64,000 nucleotides of DNA from Microbulbifer variabilis (GCF_023716485.1 NZ_CP092418.1:2215001-2279000); one strand, 5' to 3'; positions 55,785 through 63,879 are shown, counted from the first letter of the stretch. Notes: generated by a model from the letters alone, not told the origin. Numbers and translations are program-made.

Positions 55785-56741
55785 GTGCTTATTAATAGAA
55801 AAAAACTTTCAGCTTCTATTGTCGGTTTGCTGTCTGTCTGCCACGCCTCAATGCTTTGTGCGGATGACTCACCAAAAGGGAAGTTACAGCTTGAACTAGT
55901 AAATGATGCACTTTTCCAGACAGACAGAGACTATACAGGCGGTTTCTTTGTTCGTTGGAGCCCTATAGGAAAGCCCTACACCTTGAGGTTTGGTCAGGAG
56001 ATTTATACTCCAGATCATCTTGGTAGATCTGAACCCATTAATGAAGAGCATCCCTATGCAGGTTGGAGCTATTTAGGCATAAGATACAAATATCAAATTT
56101 TAAATCAGTGGATGATTGATTTAACACTTGATGCCGGAACAGTCGGCTCTAGAGCGGGCGCTCGCCAAACACAGAAATTTATGCACTGGATTGTCTCGTC
56201 TTCTCCCCCCAAAGGATGGGATTCCCAGGTCTTCAATGAATGGGGGCTGATGCCTGAGCTTAAGTTAGATTATCACTTACTCCAGAATGTCATATGGGGC
56301 ACAAGCTATCGACTAGTGCCTTACCTTCGTTGGAAAACAGGTAATATCGTCAGGGACTTTGGTGCAGGGGTGCGAGTTTTATTGGGAAGCTCTTTACCCG
56401 CCTTTAGTGCCGCGTCCTCCCCCCTTGAGGGTGGGCGTTACTGGTATTTACAGGCTGGGTTAGAGCATAGAACTGTTCAAAGGAATGTATTGATGGAGGG
56501 CAATTCAAAGACTAAGGGAGGAGTAAAAATCTTCAGCTATGGTGTCACCCCTGAGAAGGAGGTGACGTTTGCGAATATCGGCGCTTTCTTTGGTCGAAAC
56601 TCTTACGAATTCGGCTTGAATATCAGGTATAACACAAAAATTTATGAGTCCCAGTCCCATCCTGACGAGGGGTTCCTCAGTCATAACAGTGCACCAATGG
56701 GTAACTTTGTAATGTCCCTGATCCTTACCAAGCAAATTTAG
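55785..56741 (+). CDS. LpxR-like lipid A deacylase family outer-membrane protein
   Basis: A 318-residue protein of the DUF2219/LpxR family. The GTG start at 55785 gives a signal peptide ending SMLCAD. The family start LELVNDALFQTDRDYTGGF carries the Asn-Asp pair and is followed by the conserved EHPYAGWSYLGIRYKYQ. In Salmonella LpxR removes the 3'-acyloxyacyl group of lipid A in the outer membrane. The family is wide, so the activity is inferred. It begins 55 bp after the sulfatase stop, on the same strand. Confidence 0.8.
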   Translation: MLINRKKLSASIVGLLSVCHASMLCADDSPKGKLQLELVNDALFQTDRDYTGGFFVRWSPIGKPYTLRFGQEIYTPDHLGRSEPINEEHPYAGWSYLGIRYKYQILNQWMIDLTLDAGTVGSRAGARQTQKFMHWIVSSSPPKGWDSQVFNEWGLMPELKLDYHLLQNVIWGTSYRLVPYLRWKTGNIVRDFGAGVRVLLGSSLPAFSAASSPLEGGRYWYLQAGLEHRTVQRNVLMEGNSKTKGGVKIFSYGVTPEKEVTFANIGAFFGRNSYEFGLNIRYNTKIYESQSHPDEGFLSHNSAPMGNFVMSLILTKQI

Positions 56742-56811
56742 CGGGTGAGTATTGAGGAGGGCAAGCAGGCGGCCCTCCACAGACCGACAAGTAGTAAATC
56801 AAGCGAAAGAG

Positions 56812-57285
56812 TTACCGATATTGGTTCAAGTGAATGACCCCACTTCTATTCACCTTAATTGAGGGAAGTAGTGATTTACGCAAGCCTATTTTTGCTTCTA
56901 GTTCATAGGGTATTGAGTGCTGATTTAAGTTAATGAGGTTTACAGCGGCAAAGATTGAGCCGACTATGCTAGCTGTTGCATCCACAGCGATATCATCCTG
57001 GCCGTAGGGGGCGATGGGCATCAGGTTATTTGAGGTTCCCGTCAAAACCTTATGCCCACCTAGCCGCAGAGTGTAGAAAAGACCGGAGAGTGCCAATTCA
57101 CTATTGTTTGGGTTGAAAACGCGAAGGTGAATTCGAAATCTGAGATTATTGCCATCTCTTGTAGGAAGAGGTTCCACGGCGACCACTTCTACTTCAGGTT
57201 TTTGGAAGCTCGGTGAAAGTGCCGCACAGCCACTAAATAGTACTGTAATCAACAATATTAGAATAAATCGATAATAATTTGTCAC
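56812..57285 (-). CDS. LEA14-like (WHy domain) lipoprotein
   Basis: A 157-residue lipoprotein with lipobox VLFSGC (Cys at about 20) and a LEA type 2/WHy domain (about 30-150): VEVVAVEPLP...LRFRIHLRVFNPNNSELALSGLFYTLRLGGHKVLTG. Bacterial members are small envelope proteins linked to dehydration or stress tolerance by analogy only. It stands alone between convergent and divergent neighbours. Confidence 0.85.
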   Translation of the reverse strand: MTNYYRFILILLITVLFSGCAALSPSFQKPEVEVVAVEPLPTRDGNNLRFRIHLRVFNPNNSELALSGLFYTLRLGGHKVLTGTSNNLMPIAPYGQDDIAVDATASIVGSIFAAVNLINLNQHSIPYELEAKIGLRKSLLPSIKVNRSGVIHLNQYR

Positions 57286-57474
57286 TATGATTCCTTGGTT
57301 TTCCTAAATATTGACCTGGACACCAGATTAAGGTGATGTTGTGTGTGTATTTTGAGCGTATTGACTTTTAATTGATCGTTGAGTGTTTCCAAACCTAGCT
57401 GGCTCCTGACATGCCGCAACGTCTCAGGTTATAACCCCAATCGTGTACAAGACTACTGGCATCAGGAAATCATA

Positions 57475-58647
57475 ATGAAGACTTGGCTTATAAGTTTGAC
57501 AGCAGTGGCATTAATATTGTTCGCGAGCTGGAAATGGCTTTTGCTGCCAGGAATTGAGCGAAGTTTAAACAAGATTAGTGTTGGTGAGCCCCCTAAAATT
57601 CCCGAACAAGCTGAAGCTTTGCATAGATCACTCATTGTTGGTGATTTGCATGCAGATAGCTTCCTCTGGTCTCGTGATTTGTCAAAGGAGGTAAACTATG
57701 GCCATCTGGATCTACCCAGGGCACGGCGTGGTAATTTGGGAATGCAGGTTTTTACCTCTGTCACTAAGTCTCCCCGGGGCATGAACTTAAATGAAAACTC
57801 TGCTAGTGCTGGTGACAATATAACCTTACTGGCAATTGCTCAAGGTTGGCCGCCGCGAACATGGAATAGCTTGTTGGAGCGGGCACTTTTTCACTCTGAA
57901 AGGGCTACTAAGCTACAGGAATCTTCTCCCGAGAAATTTCGCATTGTGCGTAATGCGGAAGATCTGAGGCAAATCCTCCAGGCCCGGCAACAAGGCGCTA
58001 GCACCCTCGCAGCAATTCTTGGTATTGAAGGGGCCCACCCATTAGAGGGTGAGTTATCCAATATTGACCGCCTTTATGAGGCCGGTTTTCGAGTGATGGG
58101 ATTACAGCACTTTTTTGACAATGAACTGGGTGGATCTCTGCATGGGCAAAGTGGGGCTGGTTTAACAGAGTTTGGTCGGTCAGCTGTGCAGGAGATGGAT
58201 AAACGTTCAATTGTTATCGACGTAGCCCACTCCTCAGAGCCTGTTGTGAGGGATGTGTTGGCTCTGACCAAAAGGCCTGTAATTATTTCTCATACTGGCC
58301 TGAAAGGTATGTGTGATTCGCCGCGGAATATTAGCGATGACCTAATGAAGGAGATTGCCGATCAAGGGGGCTTGATCGGCATTGGATTTTGGGAAGAAGC
58401 GGTATGTGATAATAGCCCTCACAATATTGTTAAAACAATCCGCTATGCCATAGATCTATTAGGGGTTGATCATGTTGCCCTTGGTTCAGATTATGATGGC
58501 ACTGTTGAAGTTTCTTTTGATGCTGGTGATTTGGGGATTTTGACCGCAGAAATGCTAAGTCAAGGGTTCACTGAAGAGGAAATTCGAAAGGTCATGGGTG
58601 AAAATATGCGAGACTTTTTCCTGAAGAACTTACCCCAAGGGGATTGA
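57475..58647 (+). CDS. membrane dipeptidase, peptidase family M19
   Basis: A 390-residue renal dipeptidase-type zinc enzyme. The ATG at 57475 is preceded by AGGAAA; an earlier in-frame ATG at 57379 has no such site. One N-terminal membrane segment (about 4-25) anchors or exports it. Zinc ligands are visible at His59/Asp61 (GDLHADSF), Glu in ILGIEGAHPLEGE, and His residues in DVAHSSEPVVRDVL and ISHTG. It cleaves dipeptides, possibly from peptidoglycan turnover or nutrients. Confidence 0.92.
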   Translation: MKTWLISLTAVALILFASWKWLLLPGIERSLNKISVGEPPKIPEQAEALHRSLIVGDLHADSFLWSRDLSKEVNYGHLDLPRARRGNLGMQVFTSVTKSPRGMNLNENSASAGDNITLLAIAQGWPPRTWNSLLERALFHSERATKLQESSPEKFRIVRNAEDLRQILQARQQGASTLAAILGIEGAHPLEGELSNIDRLYEAGFRVMGLQHFFDNELGGSLHGQSGAGLTEFGRSAVQEMDKRSIVIDVAHSSEPVVRDVLALTKRPVIISHTGLKGMCDSPRNISDDLMKEIADQGGLIGIGFWEEAVCDNSPHNIVKTIRYAIDLLGVDHVALGSDYDGTVEVSFDAGDLGILTAEMLSQGFTEEEIRKVMGENMRDFFLKNLPQGD

Positions 58648-59040
58648 AATTTACTTTCTGAGGTTATTCGAGAGAGAGTTGTCATTCCAACCTGTAAGAA
58701 CTGGATCAGAGTTATTGGGATGTATTCGGGAGATGGTGATTCTTGAAGGGCATGTGAATCACTATCCATTTGTTCGGAGCCTGACAATCTCCTAACAATT
58801 TAACTTCATCTAGATATTAATCCAGACATCTGGAAATATCCGATCTCGCATAACATTGTAACATCAAGGGTAAATAGGGTTGCTTTGACTTGTTGACTAC
58901 TATGAGCTCCGAAGTAGTTGCAGTGAATAAAATGACAAGGACTAATGATTTATTCGAGTTATGTAGTATGTTTGTGCTAGGTAAATTGAGACGCTTTCTC
59001 TTTGTACGCCCCTCTTTCAAGGGGCGTGCGGTAGAGAAAA
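58648..59040. other. 393-bp intergenic region with one hairpin
   Basis: No supported gene; the short plus-strand frame at 58890-59138 has no recognisable features. A hairpin ACGCCCCT/AGGGGCGT with a 6-base loop (59006-59027) lies 14 bp past the GST stop on the minus strand and may end that transcript, though its T-run is poor. Confidence 0.5.
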
Positions 59041-59742
59041 TTAGCAGCAACTCCCATTGGCGCAAGAGTTATCTAGATTGTGGGTGCTTGCCTTGTTACC
59101 TCCAAGAAAAGTATTTTCTGATAGGTAGAAATCTGTAAAGAGCTTTTCGAAATCTTCAGGTACTGATTTTTCTGGCAATCCAGTATTTAGAATGGCAGTT
59201 TGCCATGCCTTTACTTTTGGGTAGTCGACAATGAAGTCGTACCCGGAACGTGCTTTGATAATGGCAGCTCGGTGAAGAAGTGGTAGCCAGGCAATATCGA
59301 CATTACTTAGCGTCGCGCCTTTAAAAAATGGCCCCTGTCCTAAAGCCTTTTCAGCTCGCTCAAAAACTTTGCTCAGTTTTTCGCTGCGCTCAGCCAGTGT
59401 TTGCTCATCTTTACTACGCTGAGCAGAGCACTGTAGCAAATAGTTCTTTGCTGCCTGGTAACTCCAGGCTCGGTCGCGCGCACGTTGTTCTGGAGTGAGC
59501 CCTGACTCTAGAGGTAGGGCTATTTCATTTAAGTACTCAACAATCGCATCGGACTCAAAGAGGGCCTCCCCAGAATCGGTGATCAGAACTGGTACCTGGC
59601 CAGTGGGCGAGATATCCAGGAACCACTGAGGTTTATCATTCAAGCTAATGTATTCAATTTCATAGGGAATCTCTTTTGCTTCAAGAAGGGCGGTTACTCG
59701 CTGAACAAAAGGGCATATTTTAAAGCTGACAACCTTGATCAT
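59041..59742 (-). CDS. glutathione S-transferase family protein
   Basis: A 233-residue two-domain GST. The thioredoxin-like N-terminal domain (about 1-80) has the redox motif CPFVQR at Cys10 and the glutathione-binding SPTGQVPVL and ESDAI; the helical C-terminal domain follows. Unusual is the tail SCANGSCC with three cysteines, beyond the normal GST end. It lies downstream of the SigZ-like sigma factor gene on the minus strand (63-bp gap) and is probably co-transcribed. The cysteine tail may bind metal or thiols (inference). Confidence 0.85.
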   Translation of the reverse strand: MIKVVSFKICPFVQRVTALLEAKEIPYEIEYISLNDKPQWFLDISPTGQVPVLITDSGEALFESDAIVEYLNEIALPLESGLTPEQRARDRAWSYQAAKNYLLQCSAQRSKDEQTLAERSEKLSKVFERAEKALGQGPFFKGATLSNVDIAWLPLLHRAAIIKARSGYDFIVDYPKVKAWQTAILNTGLPEKSVPEDFEKLFTDFYLSENTFLGGNKASTHNLDNSCANGSCC

Positions 59743-59805
59743 AATTCGTCCTCGTCATTGGTTTGTATTTATATGACGGAGGCTTTTTGAAAAAGACGAA
59801 ACTAT

Positions 59806-60351
59806 TTAACAATTTTTATGGTGTTTTGATTTCGGCACATAATCGATCACTGTTCCATGGCTGTCGTGAGTGAAATGGCAGCAGTCCTCAAATAGTTTGC
59901 GCAGTTGGCTTCTACCTTTTTGTACTCTGGATTTTAAGGTGGAGTAGGGGATTTTATGCTCTGTCGCATAAGATTTTTGTGACTGACCTTCCAGTTCAAT
60001 AGCCTTTAGTAGAGCAGCTGACTCCTGGGGGAGCGCGTTAACAAAAGGCTCTATACAGGCTGATAACCTACGCTGCGTTTCTGAATCCTCTTCAGGTAAC
60101 AACAAGTTGTCTTCGAGTTCTACTTCCTTGAGCCTTCCATTTTCACGGTAGAAATCAATAACTGTCCTGTTGGCTATCTGAAATAGCCAAGATTTGATAC
60201 TTTTTTGATCCCTTACTGTATGGAGATTCCTGTGAATCTTTATCAGGATCTCTTGGAGCAGATCATCAACTGCATCGGCAGATGAAACCTTTGAGCTGAG
60301 AAAAGCTCGCAGGGCTGAACGATATTCTTTCCAAACAGAATCAATAGTCAT
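59806..60351 (-). CDS. SigZ-like RNA polymerase sigma factor
   Basis: A 181-residue ECF-type sigma factor. Starting at the ATG at 60351 (MTIDSVWKEYRSALRAFLSSK) matches the SigZ family; nine further upstream codons are possible. Sigma region 2 is DDLLQEILIKIHRNL...SWLFQIANRTVIDFYREN (about 28-85), and region 4 SYATEHKIPYSTLKSRVQKGRSQLRKLF (about 125-155). The C-terminal tail CCHFTHDSHGTVIDYVPKSKHHKNC is cysteine/histidine rich, the hallmark of SigZ, and could sense metal or redox state. No anti-sigma gene is seen; the gene downstream is a GST. Confidence 0.88.
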   Translation of the reverse strand: MTIDSVWKEYRSALRAFLSSKVSSADAVDDLLQEILIKIHRNLHTVRDQKSIKSWLFQIANRTVIDFYRENGRLKEVELEDNLLLPEEDSETQRRLSACIEPFVNALPQESAALLKAIELEGQSQKSYATEHKIPYSTLKSRVQKGRSQLRKLFEDCCHFTHDSHGTVIDYVPKSKHHKNC

Positions 60352-60378
60352 ATTTTTTATCGCTCTTGCGTTATGCAT

Positions 60379-60718
60379 TTTTTTGACCAGCTGGTTTCAG
60401 CCACTTGTTCGAAATTAGATGATAAGAACCCTTTCGCTTTCATCTAAGTTTAGCGGCGGTGCAAGACACTAATCAAATCCAGTAGATAAGAGTCGGTTAA
60501 AGGGTAGGGCCAGGTGTGTAGAGAAATCACTAGAGGAAGGTGGAGTAACTGGATACTTCTCGGGGGTCGAGCTTTGTCTAGAAGTTGCCTTTTTTAATAG
60601 TCGCTAATGACACATACTTAACCGTTGATGATTAAAGCCCCGACCAGTGTGAGGAGGCTACCTGGGGCGCAGCCGAACCTTTTCACTGACCGGTGAACTG
60701 CGACGCCCCAAACTCTGG
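60379..60718. other. intergenic region between dioxygenase and sigma factor genes
   Basis: About 340 bp with no gene. Its main feature is a large imperfect hairpin at 60642-60720 next to the dioxygenase stop codon, described separately. The rest is featureless. Confidence 0.5.
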
Positions 60719-60720
60719 TC
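60642..60720. repeat. 79-bp bulged hairpin beside the TauD-like gene stop
   Basis: Nested pairings: GACCAG (60642) with CTGGTC (60715-60720), TGGGGCG-CAG with CTG-CGACGCCCCA (with a short bulge), and TTCAC/GTGAA at the tip. It ends over the stop codon of the TauD-like gene. It may end that transcript or be a repeated element such as a REP. Integron attC features are not met. Confidence 0.5.
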
Positions 60721-61549
60721 AGACAGCTTCTAATGCTCTTCCGGCAAGAGTGATACGGTGCATTAGGCGGAACTGTCCCTGATAATCATTTTCGGCAGAA
60801 TGCCAGGTAGAGCGGTTATCCCAAAATGCGACTGAGCCCGGCTCCCAATTGAAGCGGCATGTATAGCCATTAGTGAGCACGTGGGCAAATAGGAAGTTCA
60901 ATAGAGGTCTACTTTCCTCAGGTGTCCATCCCTCAAAGCGCAGTGTGAACCCTGGATTTACATAGAGAATCTTGCGCCCGTTATCGGGGTGCTGGATTAC
61001 CACCGGATGAATCGCTTCTCCAACTTCGTTGACGCCCCCTAGTTGTGATGACAAATCTGTTGATTGGTAGTAACCATCCTCACCATATACGTGGACATTG
61101 GAATGTACGGCCCTAAGTGTTTCCAGTGTTTGCTTTAGCCCATTGGAAAGACTTTCGTACGCCTTTTGTAGGTTGGCGAAGTGGGTATCGCCTCCGGATT
61201 TGGGTAATTCTCTGGCAACCAGAATCGAGCCGAGGGCTGGTTCCTGATCATAAGAATGATCAGTATGCCAGCCACCGCCTACATTGGTTTCCTGATCTTT
61301 CTCCTTGCGTACTTCAGCGATGCCTGGATATTCCTGAGTGTGGGTAAAAAACTTATTGATGACAATTTCGCCCCAGCGGCGGGCGAAGGTCAGGTGCTCC
61401 TCAGGGGATAGAGACTGGTTGCGAAAAAATAGCACGCCATGATCAGCGAAAGCTTGGCGTAGGTCGCTTAGCTCGTTACTAGATAAATTAGCTAGCTGTA
61501 TGCCTTCCACGAGCGCACCACAGCCTGTTGAGAACTGAGAGATATGCAT
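60719..61549 (-). CDS. TauD/TfdA-family 2OG-Fe(II) dioxygenase
   Basis: A 276-residue dioxygenase. Iron ligands are His95 and Asp97 (GGWHTDHSY) and His250 (STWHSAEN); Arg261 or Arg265 binds 2-oxoglutarate. TauD motifs HGVLFFRNQSLSPEEHL, SGGDTHFANLQKAYE and VNPGFTLRFEGWTPEES are clear. TauD releases sulfite from taurine, and relatives act on other sulfonates, alkyl sulfates or chlorinated acids. Without the tauABC transporter next to it the substrate is uncertain. Confidence 0.88.
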   Translation of the reverse strand: MHISQFSTGCGALVEGIQLANLSSNELSDLRQAFADHGVLFFRNQSLSPEEHLTFARRWGEIVINKFFTHTQEYPGIAEVRKEKDQETNVGGGWHTDHSYDQEPALGSILVARELPKSGGDTHFANLQKAYESLSNGLKQTLETLRAVHSNVHVYGEDGYYQSTDLSSQLGGVNEVGEAIHPVVIQHPDNGRKILYVNPGFTLRFEGWTPEESRPLLNFLFAHVLTNGYTCRFNWEPGSVAFWDNRSTWHSAENDYQGQFRLMHRITLAGRALEAV

Positions 61550-61802
61550 GATAGGTGTCGCATCAAATGAATGTCATCGCATAATAAGATATTCGTGAAG
61601 AGGTTCAACCTTTTGTAATTCACTTTTCCCATTGAGTTTGGCTCTATCAAAATAAAAGGAAATAAAATTAATGAGTTACAAAAATTGATATATTTTGCGT
61701 CATATTTCTATAGATCTATAGCAACTATCTCATAACGCAACTTTGATGCTAAGCAAAAAAATCTCAATATTTAATAACTTGATGTACTTCCTGAGTCCTG
61801 TG

Positions 61803-62292
61803 CTGGTTGCACATTCATCTGGTGCGACCTTCTCTAGAAATTACTCTGAATGGCGATATCTCCCACAGAGTAATGGCTATCCTGCGGGAATTAGGTGCCA
61901 AAGTGGAGGTTTACAGTCTTACATGTATTTCTACATGCCTTACCCCATGAGCCCAATTACTACAGTCGCAGCGCGGCCCCATACTCCACCGGTGCCACGG
62001 GGGTGATCGTGCGGCTGGTAAGAGAAGCCATTGCGGATTGATGGCCTCCCGGCTGCCGCTTTATGAAAGCGGCAGCCGGGCTAGGCGTAATAATCCCCCG
62101 TGCCCTCAGTCAGGGAAATGGGGCAGGGAAGGGGAAACCATGTAGACGATGGACCGGATCAATAAAAAGCTTGGTCACGGGACGCTGTTTCTAGTAGCCG
62201 AGGGTATCCAGAAAAAGTGGAAGATGCGGCAGGCGTTTACATCGCCTGCCTATACCACCCGATAGGGGGATTTGCCGAGGGTGGTGACTTGA
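61803..62292 (+). pseudogene. umuC: degraded umuC (DNA polymerase V subunit) relic
   Basis: Pieces of UmuC are readable in order in three frames. First FSRNY then, one base out, TLNGDISHRVMAILRELGAKVEVYS (61843-61917), the palm region before the YSIDE motif. Next, after a deletion, STGATGVIVRLVREAIAD, a stop, then WPPGCRFMKAAAGLG (61961-62100), equivalent to the RPGYRFMKAGVML region. Last MDRINKKLGHGTLFLVAEGIQKKWKMRQAFTSPAYTTR-stop-GDLPRVV (62149-62292), the DUF4113 end, where the conserved tryptophan codon is a TAG. The fragments are far too short for the 420-residue enzyme, so the gene is dead. No umuD is seen. Confidence 0.88.
62048..62080. repeat. perfect 15-bp palindrome inside the umuC relic
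   Basis: The arms CCCGGCTGCCGCTTT and its exact complement surround ATG. It falls on the codons for the conserved RPG-YRFMKAG motif, where normal umuC genes have only a partial palindrome. A second perfect hairpin, GGCAGGCG/CGCCTGCC, is at 62228-62250. Confidence 0.8.
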
Positions 62293-62340
62293 GTTGTTTA
62301 AGAAATACAACTTAGCCTGGTAATTTCAAGCGTTAAGTAA

Positions 62341-63249
62341 TTAAACTTCAACAGGGGTGTCTATGGGTTTGCTTTCTTGGGAGTGACAATTATTTTCTGG
62401 TTTGAAGTATATCCTGGCAGCAGTATCAAAATCCGTACAGTGATGGGTTTTGCGGGCATTAAAACAGTCAATATCAGAAAATCTTCCAAGTTGGATCAAT
62501 ACTTTACTAATTAACCGTCTGTGGGTTAAAGGATCTTCGTTAGAAAATCCTATCTTTGCACCATTGTTTATCTCGACCCCATCTTTTACTTGAAAAAATA
62601 GCTGGTCTGATAATGCTGAGTAGATATCATAAATTTCTATTACTTTTTCTTGAGTAAAAGGTACCTCAGAATAGGCAATTTTCATTTCGGCACTTTCGAA
62701 TTCTTCATCTAAATAGAGCAGGTAAGGTTGGGCGGTATCTTCATTAAGGCCCGCAGGATCAATATTAAAATCGGATTTTTTATTTCTTGGAAAGCAATTC
62801 TGATAGAGTGCGCCCGTATCAGAAAATGTAATCTTGAGGTCTGTTTCAAGTTGTGAAAGTAAATCGAAGAATTCCTTTCTGTGGGTAAAATAATTTGAGA
62901 AAGAGTTTTGGAGTTCCGCTCTTTTTAGACTCTCGGCAGACTGAGCTGACCTATGGTTTGTCGCTACGAATGCTGTAAGTGGCAGCGCAAGAGCAAGAGC
63001 AGCGATAGGGAATTTATAGATTTCGAAGAGTCGATTTAAGCCGACATAAGATGGATCCAAGGGAAGGTCAAGCCGAGCGGCTATCCATGAAGCGGAGATA
63101 ATCGCCGTGAGCAGGGGAATGAAAAAAACCGTCTTAAACCTGCCTGTCTGCCAAAGAGTGCGCTTCTCAATGGGCCCCTTCGGCGACCACCAGTTTACAA
63201 GCCTTGCCCATGCCGCCTTTAAGTCTAATTCAGCCATACGTCCATCCAT
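62341..63249 (-). CDS. two-helix membrane protein, function unknown
   Basis: A 302-residue protein (298 from the ATG at 63237). Two membrane segments are seen: about 42-60 (VFFIPLLTAIISASWIAARL) and 76-96 (FPIAALALALPLTAFVA), then a long cytoplasmic domain starting TNHRSAQSAESLKRAELQNSFSNYFTHRKEFFDLLSQLE. That arrangement, two helices then an NHRS-Q plus FxNYFxHRKEF stretch, is shared by uncharacterised proteins of accessory regions; I cannot assign a function. The gene lies between the umuC relic and tRNA-Leu, a usual place for acquired DNA. Confidence 0.65.
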   Translation of the reverse strand: MDGRMAELDLKAAWARLVNWWSPKGPIEKRTLWQTGRFKTVFFIPLLTAIISASWIAARLDLPLDPSYVGLNRLFEIYKFPIAALALALPLTAFVATNHRSAQSAESLKRAELQNSFSNYFTHRKEFFDLLSQLETDLKITFSDTGALYQNCFPRNKKSDFNIDPAGLNEDTAQPYLLYLDEEFESAEMKIAYSEVPFTQEKVIEIYDIYSALSDQLFFQVKDGVEINNGAKIGFSNEDPLTHRRLISKVLIQLGRFSDIDCFNARKTHHCTDFDTAARIYFKPENNCHSQESKPIDTPVEV

Positions 63250-63433
63250 TTTTTGACATCGGCAAATTATTAAACTGGGCAGTATTGATGTCTAGTGGCT
63301 AGATTATTTTACGTCTGTGATTACAGAGTTGGGTGAATTTCAAATAAAGTGATCAAGGGGGGAAGCTCAGTAACACTATAAAAAAGATACATGAGGAGAG
63401 GACAATTATTTAAGAATCAATTTTGAGAATGGG

Positions 63434-63453
63434 TGCACCAAATTTGCACCAAA
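63434..63453. repeat. direct repeat near the 3' end of tRNA-Leu
   Basis: TGCACCAAA occurs twice (63434-63442 and 63445-63453), 11 bp apart, about 35 bp from the tRNA-Leu 3' end. It could be a remnant of an integration site, but no integrase or second att copy is visible. Confidence 0.35.
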
Positions 63454-63486
63454 AGGTATCTAACTTGTTGATTCTGAAGGGATGTG

Positions 63487-63573
63487 TGGTGCCCGGGGCC
63501 GGACTTGAACCGGCACGGCCGTGAAGCCGGGAGATTTTAAGTCTCCTGTGTCTACCAATTCCACCACCCGGGC
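63487..63573 (-). tRNA. tRNA-Leu (UAA)
   Basis: An 87-nt class II tRNA read from the minus strand. The acceptor stem is GCCCGGG/CCCGGGC, the D-arm region contains GGTAGACAC, and the anticodon loop reads CTTAAAA with anticodon UAA. There is a variable arm, the T-loop is GTTCAAGTCC, and CCA is encoded at the 3' end. It follows tRNA-Cys by 94 bp and is probably processed from the same transcript. Confidence 0.95.
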
Positions 63574-63667
63574 AGCTCCTTTGCGAGGTGGGATTTTAGC
63601 ACTTTTGCTCTTCCCTGGATCCTCACGTTCAATGCAGTTCACAGGATTCTGCAATGAAAAGGAAAAA

Positions 63668-63741
63668 TGGAGGCTAGGGTCGGAATCGAACCGGCGTACA
63701 CGGAGTTGCAGTCCGCTGCATGACCACTCTGCCACCTAGCC
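63668..63741 (-). tRNA. tRNA-Cys (GCA)
   Basis: A 74-nt tRNA on the minus strand: acceptor GGCTAGG/CCTAGCC, anticodon GCA in CTGCAAC, T-loop GTTCGATTCC and an encoded 3' CCA. In pseudomonads the pgsA-distal tRNA cluster is Gly-Cys-Leu; here Cys-Leu keep their order but no tRNA-Gly precedes them. Confidence 0.95.
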
Positions 63742-63851
63742 TTTGTTCCACATCTTGTGTGGATGAGAACGCTGCGAATTCTATCTGATAAATCTGAAAA
63801 ATCCTAGCGTTTTCTTATACTTACGTGCCCTTGGCTGCGTAAGTGGGCGCT

Positions 63852-63879
63852 ATTCTATGGACTATCAGAGATTAGTCAA
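63852..63879 (-). promoter_or_regulatory. candidate promoter of the tRNA-Cys/tRNA-Leu transcript
   Basis: On the minus strand TTGACT and TAGAAT are 16 bp apart. GCGCCC just after the -10 box is a GC-rich discriminator of the kind seen at stable-RNA promoters under stringent control. It lies about 110 bp before tRNA-Cys, leaving a long leader. Confidence 0.55.

Noticed and set aside
60615..60720. Possible integron attC site (imperfect hairpin with an ACTTAAC box)
   Set aside because: No matching GTTRRRY box at the other end and no integrase or cassette array, so the structure is only reported as a hairpin.
61743..62006. 87-codon open frame as a gene
   Set aside because: It mixes frames of the umuC relic and has no coherent domain; it is part of the pseudogene region.
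62341..63249. Retron or other defence effector
   Set aside because: Two membrane helices resemble some effectors, but there is no reverse transcriptase, non-coding RNA or other defence gene nearby.
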